A stretch of 64,000 nucleotides of DNA from Frankiales bacterium (GCA_025980465.1 JAICXJ010000009.1:26414-90413), one strand, 5' to 3'; positions 19,456 to 27,094 are shown, counted from the first letter of the stretch. The notes: generated by a model from the letters alone, not told the origin. A program made the numbers and translations.

Positions 19456-20594
19456 TGGCCGTCGATCGTGCCCTGCCGAGCGAGGATGCTCGACAGCTCC
19501 TGTCCCTCGCCCGCGAAATCGCGCAGGCAGAGGTAGCGCCGCACGCCGCGGCCTTCGAGGAACGCAGCGAGTTCCCCCGCGAAATCCTCCGGTTGCTCGG
19601 CCGCGCCGGTCTGCTCGGCCTGGCCTACCCGGAGCAGTACGGCGGCGGGGACGTGCCCTACGAGGTCTACCTCCAGGTCCTCGAGGAGCTCGGCTCAGCT
19701 TGGGCAGCGGTGGGCGTCGCGGTGAGCGTCCACACCCTGAGCTGTTATCCAGTCATGGCGTTCGGCACCGAACAGCAGCGCAGCCGGTGGCTGCCCGACA
19801 TGCTCGGTGGCGAACTTCTCGGCGCGTACTGCCTGTCCGAAGCCGGATCCGGATCGGACGCCGGCTCACTCCAAGCGCGGGCGGTGCGGGTCGGCGACAG
19901 CTACACCCTCACCGGCACGAAGGCCTGGGTCACCCATGGCGGCGTCGCGGATTACTACAACGTCTTCTGCCGCACGGCCGATGACCGCCGCGGTGTGTCG
20001 ACCTTCCTGGTGCCGGCGGACACTGTGGGCCTGCTGCCCCAGCCGCCCGAGCGCAAGATGGGACTGCGGGCCTCGCCAACCGCTCAGATCGTCCTCGACA
20101 ACGTCGCGGTCGAGGCAGAGCGGCTGATCGGCAACGAAGGAGACGGCCTGCGAATCGCGCTGTCCGCGCTCGATGGCGGCAGGCTCGGGATCAGCGCAGT
20201 CGCCACCGGGGTCGCGCAGGCGGCACTCGATGCGGCGGTGTCGTGGGCCAAGGAACGTCACCAGTTCGGCCGGCCGATCGCGGACAACCAGGGGGTGAGC
20301 TTCCTGCTCGCCGACATGGCGACCGGCGTCGAGGCGGCCCGTTCGACGTACCTGGCTGCCGCCCGGCGCCGCGACGCCGGCGATTCCTACGTCGAGCAGG
20401 CGGCGATGGCGAAGCTGTTTGCCACTGACACTGCGATGCAGGTGACGACCGACGCCGTGCAGGTGTTCGGCGGCTACGGCTACACCGCGGAGTACCCGGT
20501 CGAGCGCTACCTGCGCGAAGCGAAGGTGATGCAGATTTTCGAAGGGACCAACCAAATCCAGCGCCTGGTCATCGGAAGGACCTTGCTGTCCTGA
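19455..20594 (+). CDS. Acyl-CoA dehydrogenase
   Basis: 379 residues from the ATG at 19455. Family blocks: AYCLSEAGSGSDAGSLQ (FAD and substrate contacts), GTKAWVTHGG, RKMGLRASPTAQI, QVFGGYGYTAEYPVERYLREAKVMQIFEGTNQIQ at the C-terminus, where the usual catalytic Glu lies in the IFEGTN segment. Introduces the alpha-beta double bond into an acyl-CoA. The substrate chain is not evident. It is translationally coupled to the M24 peptidase and convergent with the aquaporin gene. Confidence 0.94.
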   Translation: MAVDRALPSEDARQLLSLAREIAQAEVAPHAAAFEERSEFPREILRLLGRAGLLGLAYPEQYGGGDVPYEVYLQVLEELGSAWAAVGVAVSVHTLSCYPVMAFGTEQQRSRWLPDMLGGELLGAYCLSEAGSGSDAGSLQARAVRVGDSYTLTGTKAWVTHGGVADYYNVFCRTADDRRGVSTFLVPADTVGLLPQPPERKMGLRASPTAQIVLDNVAVEAERLIGNEGDGLRIALSALDGGRLGISAVATGVAQAALDAAVSWAKERHQFGRPIADNQGVSFLLADMATGVEAARSTYLAAARRRDAGDSYVEQAAMAKLFATDTAMQVTTDAVQVFGGYGYTAEYPVERYLREAKVMQIFEGTNQIQRLVIGRTLLS

Positions 20595-20655
20595 CCGGCC
20601 CGCAGTTAATGGCAACCCGGGATCTCGGGAAGCCCTGGCGAGGATCGCCCCGTGG

Positions 20656-21390
20656 TCAGACCGGCTCCATCGCTGGTTCGGGTTGCGGGTGCGGCACGAC
20701 GATGTCGGCCGCGACCGCACTCGCTGCCGGGTAGAGCACATACACGACGCCAACGGCAGCGGCTCCGCCGATGAGCTGCATGAGGACGAACATCGGGACG
20801 GAACTCGGCGCGATCCCAGCGAAGGTGTTGGACAGCGTCCGGGAGACGTCGATCATGGGGTTGGCAAAGCTGGTCGACGATGACCACCAGTACGCCGCGG
20901 TGATGTACGCGCCGACGGCGAACGGTGCGCTAGCAGCGCGGTCGGTTCGGGCCAGGCCGAAGATCAGCACGATCAGGCCGAAGGTAGCGAGCACCTCCGA
21001 GAGCCAGAGTCCTCCTGATGACCGGTGGTGGCTGGAGATCGTCAACGGCTTCAGGTGGAACATCAGGTTCGCCGCGATTGCCCCGACCACGCCGCCCGCG
21101 AACTGGGTCGGCAGGTAGACCGCGACTTGCCGGTTGGTGAGGCCACCAAACGCCCGGTCGGCAAGCGTCACGACGGGATTGAAGTGGCCGCCTGACACCG
21201 GGCCGAACGCGAGGATCAGCGCGAGCAGCCCACAACCGGTGATGAGGGCGTTCTCGAGCAACTCGAGACCGATGTCACCGGGGGAGAGGTGCTGGGCGGC
21301 GACGCCGCAGCCGATCACGACGGCGACCAGACCGGCAGAGCCGAGGAACTCGGCCAACGCCTGTCGCACCAGCAGCGGAGCCGACCGCAT
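20656..21390 (-). CDS. Aquaporin/aquaglyceroporin, probable metalloid channel (AqpS-like)
   Basis: 244 residues from the ATG at 21390, which overlaps the arsR stop by one base (TGATG). Six membrane helices and two half-helices with asparagine motifs: GHFNPVV (NPV instead of NPA) and SFANPMIDVSRT (NPM, with the selectivity Arg). Altered NPA boxes are common in the ArsR-linked AqpS group, which lets arsenite or organoarsenicals leave the cell down a gradient. Co-transcription with arsR and the divergent arsI-like gene supports this role. It could instead be a general glycerol/water channel. Confidence 0.83.
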   Translation of the reverse strand: MRSAPLLVRQALAEFLGSAGLVAVVIGCGVAAQHLSPGDIGLELLENALITGCGLLALILAFGPVSGGHFNPVVTLADRAFGGLTNRQVAVYLPTQFAGGVVGAIAANLMFHLKPLTISSHHRSSGGLWLSEVLATFGLIVLIFGLARTDRAASAPFAVGAYITAAYWWSSSTSFANPMIDVSRTLSNTFAGIAPSSVPMFVLMQLIGGAAAVGVVYVLYPAASAVAADIVVPHPQPEPAMEPV

Positions 21391-21770
21391 CAGCAGCAGT
21401 TGGGGTCGATGACCCGGCACAGCGCGACCAGGGAGTTGCGGCGCGCGCGGTAGTACACATTCATCCCACGGCGCTCGCCGTCGCTGATGAGCCCGGCCTT
21501 CTTCAGGACGGACAGGTGGTGGCTGACCGTGGCTTCGGTGACGCCGAGAGCCGGAGCGAGGTCACAGGTGCAGATCTCGTCCTCGGCCAGCAGCAGCGAG
21601 ACGAGCCGGACCCGCACCGGGTCGGCCAGGGCCTTCAGACGCAGGGCAACCTCAAGCGCGTCGTCCGGGGACATCGGCGCTGCCGCGACCGGCGAGCAAC
21701 AGATCGGACCGGACGTGTCGATCAGCGGAAGGGCCTTGGGCACTAGATCATCGTCGCAGGGATTTGACAT
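21390..21770 (-). CDS. arsR: ArsR/SmtB-family metalloregulator
   Basis: 126 residues. Winged-helix repressor with LKALADPVRVRLVSLLL and recognition helix VTEATVSHHLSVLKKAGL. Candidate As(III) ligands are the Cys24-Cys25 pair near the N-terminus (GPICCSP) and Cys67/Cys69 in EICTCDL; this layout resembles the Corynebacterium glutamicum ArsR type, where an N-terminal Cys pair and one helix Cys bind arsenite. The C-terminus ends DPNCC. The ATG lies inside an 18-bp perfect palindrome, so repressor binding would cover its own start. Probably autoregulates and controls the divergent arsI-like gene. Confidence 0.92.
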   Translation of the reverse strand: MSNPCDDDLVPKALPLIDTSGPICCSPVAAAPMSPDDALEVALRLKALADPVRVRLVSLLLAEDEICTCDLAPALGVTEATVSHHLSVLKKAGLISDGERRGMNVYYRARRNSLVALCRVIDPNCC

Positions 21771-21816
21771 ATGTCAAATATATTGCCACGGTGGCATGAG
21801 TTAGACGAATATCTAA
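21762..21816. promoter_or_regulatory. ArsR operator region with three inverted repeats
   Basis: Three inverted repeats in 55 bases between the divergent arsR and arsI-like genes: a perfect 18-bp palindrome at 21762-21779 (ATTTGACATATGTCAAAT) that contains the arsR start codon; TGCCAC-G-GTGGCA at 21784-21796; and TTAGA-N6-TCTAA at 21801-21816. The region is far more AT-rich than its surroundings. The first is a good ArsR operator candidate. The last one, just upstream of the arsI ribosome-binding site, could be a second operator. Confidence 0.7.
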
Positions 21817-21833
21817 GACCCTAGGAGGTCACC

Positions 21834-22286
21834 ATGTCCCGCGTCCAGCTCGCTCTCAACGTCGATGACCTCGATGAGGCGATCGGCTTCTACTCCAAGC
21901 TGTTCGGCACCGAGCCGGCGAAGGTCCGGCCCGGCTACGCGAACTTCGCGGTGACCAATCCGCCGCTCAAGCTGGTCCTGCTCGAGAACCCCGGCCGCGG
22001 CGGGAGTCTGAATCACCTCGGGGTGGAGGTCACGTCGACCGATGAGGTCAACGCCGAGCAGACCCGGCTACGTGCGGTCGGTCTCGCCTCAGCCGATGAG
22101 CGGCAGACCACGTGTTGCTACGCGACGCAGGACAAGTTCTGGGTCGAGGGTTCCCCGAACGGCGAGCGCTGGGAGATCTACGCCGTCCTCGCCGACAGCG
22201 ACACGTTCGGCGCCGAGAGCGGGGTTGTTGACTGCGCGTGCGGATCCGCGGCCGCAGCCACCGCGGAGGTGTGCTGCGCCGGCTGA
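21834..22286 (+). CDS. ArsI/CadI-type dioxygenase (organoarsenical C-As lyase or cadmium-induced protein)
   Basis: 150 residues, vicinal-oxygen-chelate fold. Residues fitting the ArsI Fe(II) triad are Gln5 (RVQLAL), His61 (NHLGVEV) and Glu114 (RWEIYAV); a vicinal Cys pair at 94-95 (QTTCCYA) matches the arsenic-binding pair of ArsI. The tail is Cys-rich (DCACG, EVCCAG), as in CadI. ArsI cleaves methyl groups from trivalent organoarsenicals. Strong AGGAGG precedes the ATG. It is divergent from arsR-aquaporin. No arsC, acr3, arsB or arsM gene is seen nearby. Confidence 0.85.
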   Translation: MSRVQLALNVDDLDEAIGFYSKLFGTEPAKVRPGYANFAVTNPPLKLVLLENPGRGGSLNHLGVEVTSTDEVNAEQTRLRAVGLASADERQTTCCYATQDKFWVEGSPNGERWEIYAVLADSDTFGAESGVVDCACGSAAAATAEVCCAG

Positions 22287-22399
22287 CCCCGGCGGGGGGC
22301 AACGCCGACAGTCGGGCGAGCCTGCCACTAGCGACAATTCGGACACCGGCACCACGCGCCACACCGACATCCTGGGTCACAGTTGGGTCACAATTGTCC

Positions 22400-22427
22400 T
22401 TGACCTCACCCTTTCGTTGACTTAAGC
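22400..22427 (+). promoter_or_regulatory. Candidate promoter for the small secreted protein
   Basis: TTGACC at 22400-22405 and TTAAGC at 22422-22427 with a 16-base spacer, in a locally AT-richer stretch. Transcription from here would give a leader of roughly 200 bases before the ATG at 22633. Confidence 0.4.
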
Positions 22428-22429
22428 GA

Positions 22430-22632
22430 GAGAGGATGGCGGCCGATCGGAGAAGTGAAGCCGGCAACCGCCGGTTTCATGGGACACGGTGATCCGAGTG
22501 ACCCTCACCGACTCCCGGCGCGTTCGCGCGGCGGGGGCACGGAGAAAGACGGTCGCCTAGGTTGCTCGGGGAGTGAATGGCGAGACCGGCCCGACCGGAT
22601 GGGGCGCAAGCCCTGATGGACGGGAGCACTCT
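22430..22632 (+). ncRNA. Putative structured leader upstream of a secreted protein
   Basis: No coding gene is seen in 22287-22632. The leader has a hairpin at about 22455-22480 (GAAGCCGG ... CCGGTTTC). Two blocks, GCGGGGGCACGGA near 22530 and GGGGAGTGAATGG near 22568, loosely resemble conserved blocks of the actinobacterial c-di-AMP (ydaO-yuaA) riboswitch, which typically precedes secreted cell-wall proteins. The conserved CAGCTAACC block of that riboswitch is not found, so this is a weak assignment. Confidence 0.3.
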
Positions 22633-22872
22633 ATGCGCACGGTCCTCAACAGGTCGGCGGGGCGCGCCTCGTTCATCCTTGCTATTGCCGGGATGGTGGG
22701 CAGCGTGGCGTTCCCCGCCGTACCAGCGCTGGCAAGAGCCGCGGGTCATCACTCGCAGCGCCCTGCCGTGATCAAGCACCAGCCTGGTGCCCGGACGGGC
22801 AACACTGTCCGGCTCGGCCCTGCTGTTGCCTATGTTCGCGGCAAGGACGGCGTGGTTCGTCGGGTTCGCTGA
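22633..22872 (+). CDS. Small secreted protein of unknown function
   Basis: 79 residues from the ATG at 22633, preceded by GGGAG at a normal distance; an upstream in-frame ATG at 22573 would add a poor, non-hydrophobic N-terminus. A signal peptide is visible: basic MRTVLNRSAGR, hydrophobic ASFILAIAGMVGSVAFPAVPA, possible cleavage after ALA. The mature peptide is short and basic and ends RGKDGVVRRVR. No known domain. A strong hairpin follows, so it is a single-gene unit. Confidence 0.6.
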   Translation: MRTVLNRSAGRASFILAIAGMVGSVAFPAVPALARAAGHHSQRPAVIKHQPGARTGNTVRLGPAVAYVRGKDGVVRRVR

Positions 22873-22901
22873 CGAGCTGACGCCGGCCGGCCCAGCACGA
22901 C

Positions 22902-22940
22902 AGAGGCGCCGCTCCATCCACGTGGCGGAGCGGCGCCTCT
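22902..22940 (+). terminator. Strong hairpin terminator
   Basis: Perfect 14-bp stem (AGAGGCGCCGCTCC with its complement) at 22902-22915 and 22927-22940 with an 11-base loop, 30 bases after the small secreted protein. The following bases are TCATG, without a T-run, like many actinobacterial terminators. Confidence 0.8.
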
Positions 22941-22970
22941 TCATGTCGTGTCCGAAGCGATTTGGTGCCA

Positions 22971-23432
22971 ATGGCACTAAGGTTCACCCTCGTGGAGGAC
23001 GTCGACCGCTCAATTGTGCGGCTGCTGAGCGAGGACGGCCGGAGAAGTTTCACCGATCTGTCCCGTGACACCGGGCTATCGGTCTCAGCCGTCCACCAGC
23101 GAGTACGGCGTCTGGAACAGCGCGGCGTCATCCGCGGCTACCGGGCAATCGCCGACCCGGTCGAGCTCGGCTTGCCGGTCACCGCATTCATCTCGATCAA
23201 GCCGATCGATCCCAGCGGCCCCGACGACGCGCCGGAACGGCTGTCCCATCTGCGCCAGATCGAGGCCTGTCACAGCGTGGCGGGGGACGAGAACTACATC
23301 TTGAAAGTGCGCGTCGCGTCGCCTGCCGACCTCGAGTCGCTGCTGCAGGAGATCCGCGCCGCAGCGAGTGTGTCGACACGGACATCTGTCGTTTTGTCGA
23401 CACCGTACGAGGATCGTCCGCCCGCGCTGTGA
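22971..23432 (+). CDS. Lrp/AsnC-family transcriptional regulator
   Basis: About 153 residues from the ATG at 22971; a GTG at 22992 (VEDVDRSIV) preceded by AAGG is an equally good start. HTH domain: DVDRSIVRLLSEDGRRSFTDLSRDTGLSVSAVHQRVRRLEQRGVI. The RAM ligand domain follows, with GDENYILKVRVASPADLESLLQEI. An imperfect palindrome TGGTGCC-AAT-GGCACTA at 22964-22979 overlaps the first start and is a likely autoregulatory site, which favours the downstream GTG. The stop overlaps the sulfotransferase start (GTGA), so it may control that gene. The ligand is unknown. Confidence 0.9.
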   Translation: MALRFTLVEDVDRSIVRLLSEDGRRSFTDLSRDTGLSVSAVHQRVRRLEQRGVIRGYRAIADPVELGLPVTAFISIKPIDPSGPDDAPERLSHLRQIEACHSVAGDENYILKVRVASPADLESLLQEIRAAASVSTRTSVVLSTPYEDRPPAL

Positions 23433-24331
23433 CCAGTTCCGCCGGCCGGTTGCCGACGTTTCTCATCATCGGGGCGCAGAAGTCAGGCACGACGAGCCTG
23501 CACCGGCTGCTCCAGCAGCACCCCGAGGCGTTCCTGTGTGACCCCAAGGAACCCGACTTCTTCAGCTCGCCGCAGGCCTGGGGGAGAGGGGTGGGCTGGT
23601 ACCGGTCGCTGTTCGCCGCGGCCGGCGACGCCGGCGCGATCGGTGAGGCCTCGACGACGTACTCGATGTACCCCCACTACGCCGGCGTCGTGGACCGGGC
23701 GCTCTCGGTCCTGCCGGAACCAAAGATCGTCTATCTGACCCGCGAGCCGCTGGCCCGGATGCGGTCGGCGTACCAACACGCGCTGAGTTGGGGGACCGAG
23801 ACCCGACCGATCGGCACCGCCCTCTTAGAAGACCCGCGCTACCTGCTGACGAGTAGCTACGCCCTCCAGGCCGACCAGTGGCTCGCCCAGATCCCTCGCG
23901 AGCGGCTCCTGCTGCTCAGCCTCGAGGATCTCGGCGCCGATCCGGCCAGAGTGCTCGAGCGGGCGCTCCGCTTCCTCGGGATCGACGCCAGCTGGCAACC
24001 CGCTGCCGATCCGGCGCCACAGAACACCAGCGCCGGCAAGCGGGCTCCGCGGGCTTGGTGGCGGGGGGCGGGCGGCCTGATGCTGCGTCACGACAAGACC
24101 CACTGGGCGCCGCACTGGCTGGCGCGACTCGACGAGCGCCGCTCGCCGTTGGTCCGCCGCGAGATCTCCGGGGCCGAACTGGAGATTCCGGCGGCAATCG
24201 CCGACAGTCTGCGGCGCGCGTTGGCCCCGGACCTGGCCCGGCTAGGTCAGATCTGGACGGATTCGTTTCCGGGGTGGCTGGATAATCAGTCGGACCGTTC
24301 TCAGATATCTCTACCTAAAGTCGAGGGTTAG
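23429..24331 (+). CDS. PAPS-dependent sulfotransferase
   Basis: 300 residues from a GTG overlapping the Lrp gene stop. The 5'-phosphosulfate-binding loop is IIGAQKSGTTSLHRLL near the N-terminus; the 3'-phosphate motif is YLTREPLARMRSAYQHAL. KEPDFFS is a family-typical segment after the loop. It would transfer sulfate from PAPS to an unknown acceptor, possibly an envelope glycolipid. The last codons run into an AT-rich patch (24300-24330). Confidence 0.9.
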   Translation: MTSSAGRLPTFLIIGAQKSGTTSLHRLLQQHPEAFLCDPKEPDFFSSPQAWGRGVGWYRSLFAAAGDAGAIGEASTTYSMYPHYAGVVDRALSVLPEPKIVYLTREPLARMRSAYQHALSWGTETRPIGTALLEDPRYLLTSSYALQADQWLAQIPRERLLLLSLEDLGADPARVLERALRFLGIDASWQPAADPAPQNTSAGKRAPRAWWRGAGGLMLRHDKTHWAPHWLARLDERRSPLVRREISGAELEIPAAIADSLRRALAPDLARLGQIWTDSFPGWLDNQSDRSQISLPKVEG

Positions 24332-24524
24332 TGTCGTGTTGGCAAAGATCATCTCGCGCTTCGGTCTGAGCGGGGGGCAAGGCGCGTTGGACGGGACGAC
24401 CGTGGTCGATCGTCAGGTTTGGTGCCGAATCCGGGCCGCAGCGCCCCGACAGCCTCGCGGGTTACCAACAGGGGCTGTGGAGGAGAATTCACTGAATTTG
24501 ATCAAGATCGTCGATCACCGGCCT

Positions 24525-24594
24525 GACCTGCAGTTTCGGGCGTTTTCGCAGGTCAAGGCGGTGTTGACAGCCACGGGCCCTCGGGCGCTAGGTT
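24525..24594 (+). promoter_or_regulatory. Promoter upstream of lnt with an inverted repeat
   Basis: TTGACA at 24564-24569 and TAGGTT at 24589-24594 with a 19-base spacer fit an actinobacterial housekeeping promoter. Directly upstream a 7-bp inverted repeat, GACCTGC (24525-24531) and GCAGGTC (24548-24554), could bind a regulator. The implied transcript has a leader of nearly 290 bases before lnt. No gene is supported in 24332-24883. Confidence 0.6.
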
Positions 24595-24768
24595 GCCTGC
24601 CGTCCACCACAGGGACGTTCGACCTTCACCGCGGTGACGATTCCGGGGATACCGGCTGGCCGGTCGGCGCGATGCGTGCACCCGCATCCGTCGAGCTGGT
24701 GCCAGGTCCAGTTGGCCCCCGGCGCGTCATGAGCGACAAGGGCGAGCGTGGTGCGACTACTCGGGACA

Positions 24769-24886
24769 GGCCCGGGTGCCCAGTAGACAACGGCACTGAG
24801 GCGGCTGCCGGCCGCCACAGGGTCGGTCCGAAGGGCACCCGGGCCGGATCCGTTTCCGGCCCGAGGCGAACCGTGCCGCCCGGGTG
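24769..24886 (+). promoter_or_regulatory. lnt leader with mutually exclusive stems reaching the start codon
   Basis: A perfect 13-bp inverted repeat joins 24769-24781 (GGCCCGGGTGCCC) and 24833-24845. Part of the 3' arm, CACCCGGGC at 24836-24844, could instead pair with a second copy of GCCCGGGTG at 24878-24886, whose last three bases are the proposed lnt GTG start. The same arm also overlaps a 7-bp stem GGGCCGG/CCGGCCC (24841-24847 with 24856-24862). Inside the large stem is a further GGCGGC...GCCGCC hairpin. Such alternatives are what a translational switch looks like, but CCCGGG is self-complementary and could occur by chance in this composition. Confidence 0.4.
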
Positions 24887-26527
24887 GCGTTGGTAGCGTC
24901 GCCGGTTGTAAAGACCGACCGTTTGCGTCATCGCCTCCGACGGGACGCCGCGCGTGCCCTCGCTCGACCCGGCTGCGCCCTCGCCGCCGGCGTCGCCATC
25001 TGGGCCTCGTTCCCGCCGCTGTCGCTCTGGCCGCTGGCGATCTGCGGCGTCGCCGGGCTCACGCTGACCCTGCGGGGGAGCAGCAAGCGGGTCGCAGCCG
25101 GCCTGGGCATGCTGGCCGGTCTCGGGCTGTGGGTGCCACTCATGAGCTTCCTGCGGCTGTCCTTCGGGTTCGAGGCATGGGCCGCCGTCGCCGTGATCGA
25201 GTCGCTGTGGTTCCTCGGGCTCGCGCTCGCGCTGCGGGTCGTCCTGCGGGCCCGCTGGTGGCCACTGACCAGCTCCCTGTTGTGGGTGGGGCAGGAGTTT
25301 CTGCGGGACCGGTGGCCGTTCGGCGGCCTTCCGTGGGGGCGGCTGGCCTTCGGTCAAGCCGGCAGCCCGCTCGTGCACCTCGCCGCGGTTGCAGGAGCGC
25401 CGCTGGTGAGCTTCGCGGTCGCCCTTTCCGGCGCAGCTCTCGCCTGGGTCCTCCTCGCCCGCAGGCGGCGCCGCGGCGCCGCAGCGGCCATCGTGGGGCT
25501 CGCGGCGCTGCTCGCCGGCCCGCTGGCGATCCAGCTGCCGACTGCCGGCACCTCGCGACACGGCGCCCCAAGCTCAACGGTGGTCGCGGCCGTCCAGGGG
25601 AACGTGCCGCGGCTGGGGCTGGCGGAGTTCGCCCAGAAGCGAGCGGTCACCGAGTACCACCTGGCCGAAACCCGGGTCCTCGCCGCCGCCGTCGCGGCCG
25701 GCCGGCTGCCCCGGCCGGACCTGGTGATCTGGCCCGAGAACGCCTCCGACCTCGACCCCACGACCGACCCGATCGCCCGCGCCGTCATCGACAGTGCCGC
25801 CGCCGCGGTCCGGGTGCCGATCCTGGTCGGGGCGGTGCTGGACGGACCCGGGCCGAGCCATGTGCGCAACGCCGCGATCGTCTGGTCGCCCACCACCGGG
25901 CCGGGGCAGACCTACGTCAAGCGGCACCTGGTGCCGTTCGGGGAGTACCTGCCGTGGCGTAGCTTGCTGCTCAAGCTCAATGGCAAGTTCTCGTTGATTT
26001 CCAAGGACTTTGCCGCGGGCCATGCGGCTGGAACACTGCATATCGGGGCGATCACCGTCGCCGACACGATCTGCTTCGAGATCGCCGACGACACCGTCGT
26101 GCGGCAGGCGGTCACGGGCGGCGGCCGGTTGCTCGTCGTACAGACCAACAACGCTGACTACGAGCGGAAGGGCGACAGCGGGAACGGGGGAGAAACCGCC
26201 CAGCAACTCGACATCGCCCGGCTTCGGGCGGTTGAGAGCGGCCGGGCGGTCGTGGTCGCGGCCACCAGCGGCGTGAGCGCGATGATTTCCCCCGACGGCA
26301 AGGTGCTGGCCCGGACCGGGGTGTTCACCCCGGCGATACTCGACCTTCGGTTGCCGCTGCGCGACCCGCTCACCATCGCCGACCGGGTCGGAGCCTGGCC
26401 GGAATGGGTCCTCAGCGCCGCGGGGCTGCTCGGGCTGGGAATCGTCGTCGCAGCAGGCCGCAGGAAACGCCCGCCGGTCACCCTCAAGCCGGAGTCGAGG
26501 GTGGAGCCGTCAGCAGTCGCCAGTTAG
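24884..26527 (+). CDS. lnt: Apolipoprotein N-acyltransferase Lnt
   Basis: 547 residues from GTG 24884; no clear ribosome-binding site, so a few residues of the start are uncertain. The N-terminal ~200 residues form several membrane helices with the Lnt signature FLRDRWPFGGLPWGRLAF. The C-terminal nitrilase domain holds the Glu in DLVIWPENASD, Lys in YVKRHLVPFGEYLPWR and Cys in ITVADTICFEIA, the Glu-Lys-Cys triad. It N-acylates lipoproteins at the outer face of the membrane. The stop is interlocked with the rbpA stop (TTAG at 26524-26527). No polyprenol-phosphate mannose synthase partner gene is seen here. Confidence 0.94.
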   Translation: MALVASPVVKTDRLRHRLRRDAARALARPGCALAAGVAIWASFPPLSLWPLAICGVAGLTLTLRGSSKRVAAGLGMLAGLGLWVPLMSFLRLSFGFEAWAAVAVIESLWFLGLALALRVVLRARWWPLTSSLLWVGQEFLRDRWPFGGLPWGRLAFGQAGSPLVHLAAVAGAPLVSFAVALSGAALAWVLLARRRRRGAAAAIVGLAALLAGPLAIQLPTAGTSRHGAPSSTVVAAVQGNVPRLGLAEFAQKRAVTEYHLAETRVLAAAVAAGRLPRPDLVIWPENASDLDPTTDPIARAVIDSAAAAVRVPILVGAVLDGPGPSHVRNAAIVWSPTTGPGQTYVKRHLVPFGEYLPWRSLLLKLNGKFSLISKDFAAGHAAGTLHIGAITVADTICFEIADDTVVRQAVTGGGRLLVVQTNNADYERKGDSGNGGETAQQLDIARLRAVESGRAVVVAATSGVSAMISPDGKVLARTGVFTPAILDLRLPLRDPLTIADRVGAWPEWVLSAAGLLGLGIVVAAGRRKRPPVTLKPESRVEPSAVAS

Positions 26528-26874
26528 GCCGACTTCCGCGACTTCGGCGCGGGGTGCAGCTCGGCCAGCCGCTCGTTGAGGACGTCCTCGAGGTCATCGA
26601 TAGACCGCCGCTCGAGCAGCATGTCCCAGTGCGTCCTGGCCTGCTTGCCGACCTTCGCCGCCGGCGCCTCGACGTCACGCTGCACGGCGGGAGCGCCACA
26701 GGTCCGGCATTCCCAGCTCGCCGGCACCTCGGCGTCGAGCGCCATCGGCATCCGGGTCTCGTGGCCCTCCGGGCAGTCGAAGATGACCTCACGCCGCGGC
26801 GCAAGATCGGTATTACGGTCGGTCTCGTAACTTGTGGTTCCGAGGCGGCTGCCCCGTAGGACGCGCTCACCCAT
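26524..26874 (-). CDS. rbpA: RNA polymerase-binding protein RbpA
   Basis: 116 residues from the ATG at 26874, preceded by AGGAGG. MGERVLRGSRLGTTSYETDRN and ARTHWDMLLERRSIDDLEDVLNERL are the characteristic RbpA core and sigma-interaction helices. RbpA stabilises open complexes with the principal sigma factor. The middle carries Cys34, His38, Cys56 and Cys59, a complete zinc-ribbon set; the M. tuberculosis protein lacks most of these ligands. A SigR-like promoter lies just upstream. Next to lnt, as in mycobacteria. Confidence 0.96.
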   Translation of the reverse strand: MGERVLRGSRLGTTSYETDRNTDLAPRREVIFDCPEGHETRMPMALDAEVPASWECRTCGAPAVQRDVEAPAAKVGKQARTHWDMLLERRSIDDLEDVLNERLAELHPAPKSRKSA

Positions 26875-26909
26875 GTCCGCCTCCTGGCAGTTGCGGCGTT
26901 CGTTGGCAT

Positions 26910-26937
26910 AACGCCGTTCGTTAGTACGTCGATTCCC
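26910..26937 (-). promoter_or_regulatory. SigR-type promoter of rbpA
   Basis: On the minus strand GGGAAT (26932-26937) is followed after 19 bases by GTT (26910-26912). This fits the thiol-oxidative-stress sigma factor consensus GGAAT-N18/19-GTT. Streptomyces coelicolor rbpA is a known SigR target. Transcription would start near 26900, giving a leader of about 25 bases. Confidence 0.65.
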
Positions 26938-27094
26938 GGATCCGCGGTTCATACCCACCGGCCGGCGACCTGCTGTCCGGTAGGTGTAGGTGTAGCCCAC
27001 CTACCTGAACAGACGCTGGGACGCCGGGGATGGTTGACCGGTTCACATCACGGTTGCGCAACGCGCCGGTTCCATCGGTTCTCAGCATTCTAGT

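Noticed and set aside
22430..22632. Cobalamin or SAM riboswitch
   Set aside because: The leader lacks the B12 box and the SAM-IV core; only a weak c-di-AMP resemblance remains.
24336..24896. 186-residue open frame upstream of lnt
   Set aside because: No ribosome-binding site, low-complexity basic composition, contains the promoter and leader structures and overlaps lnt.
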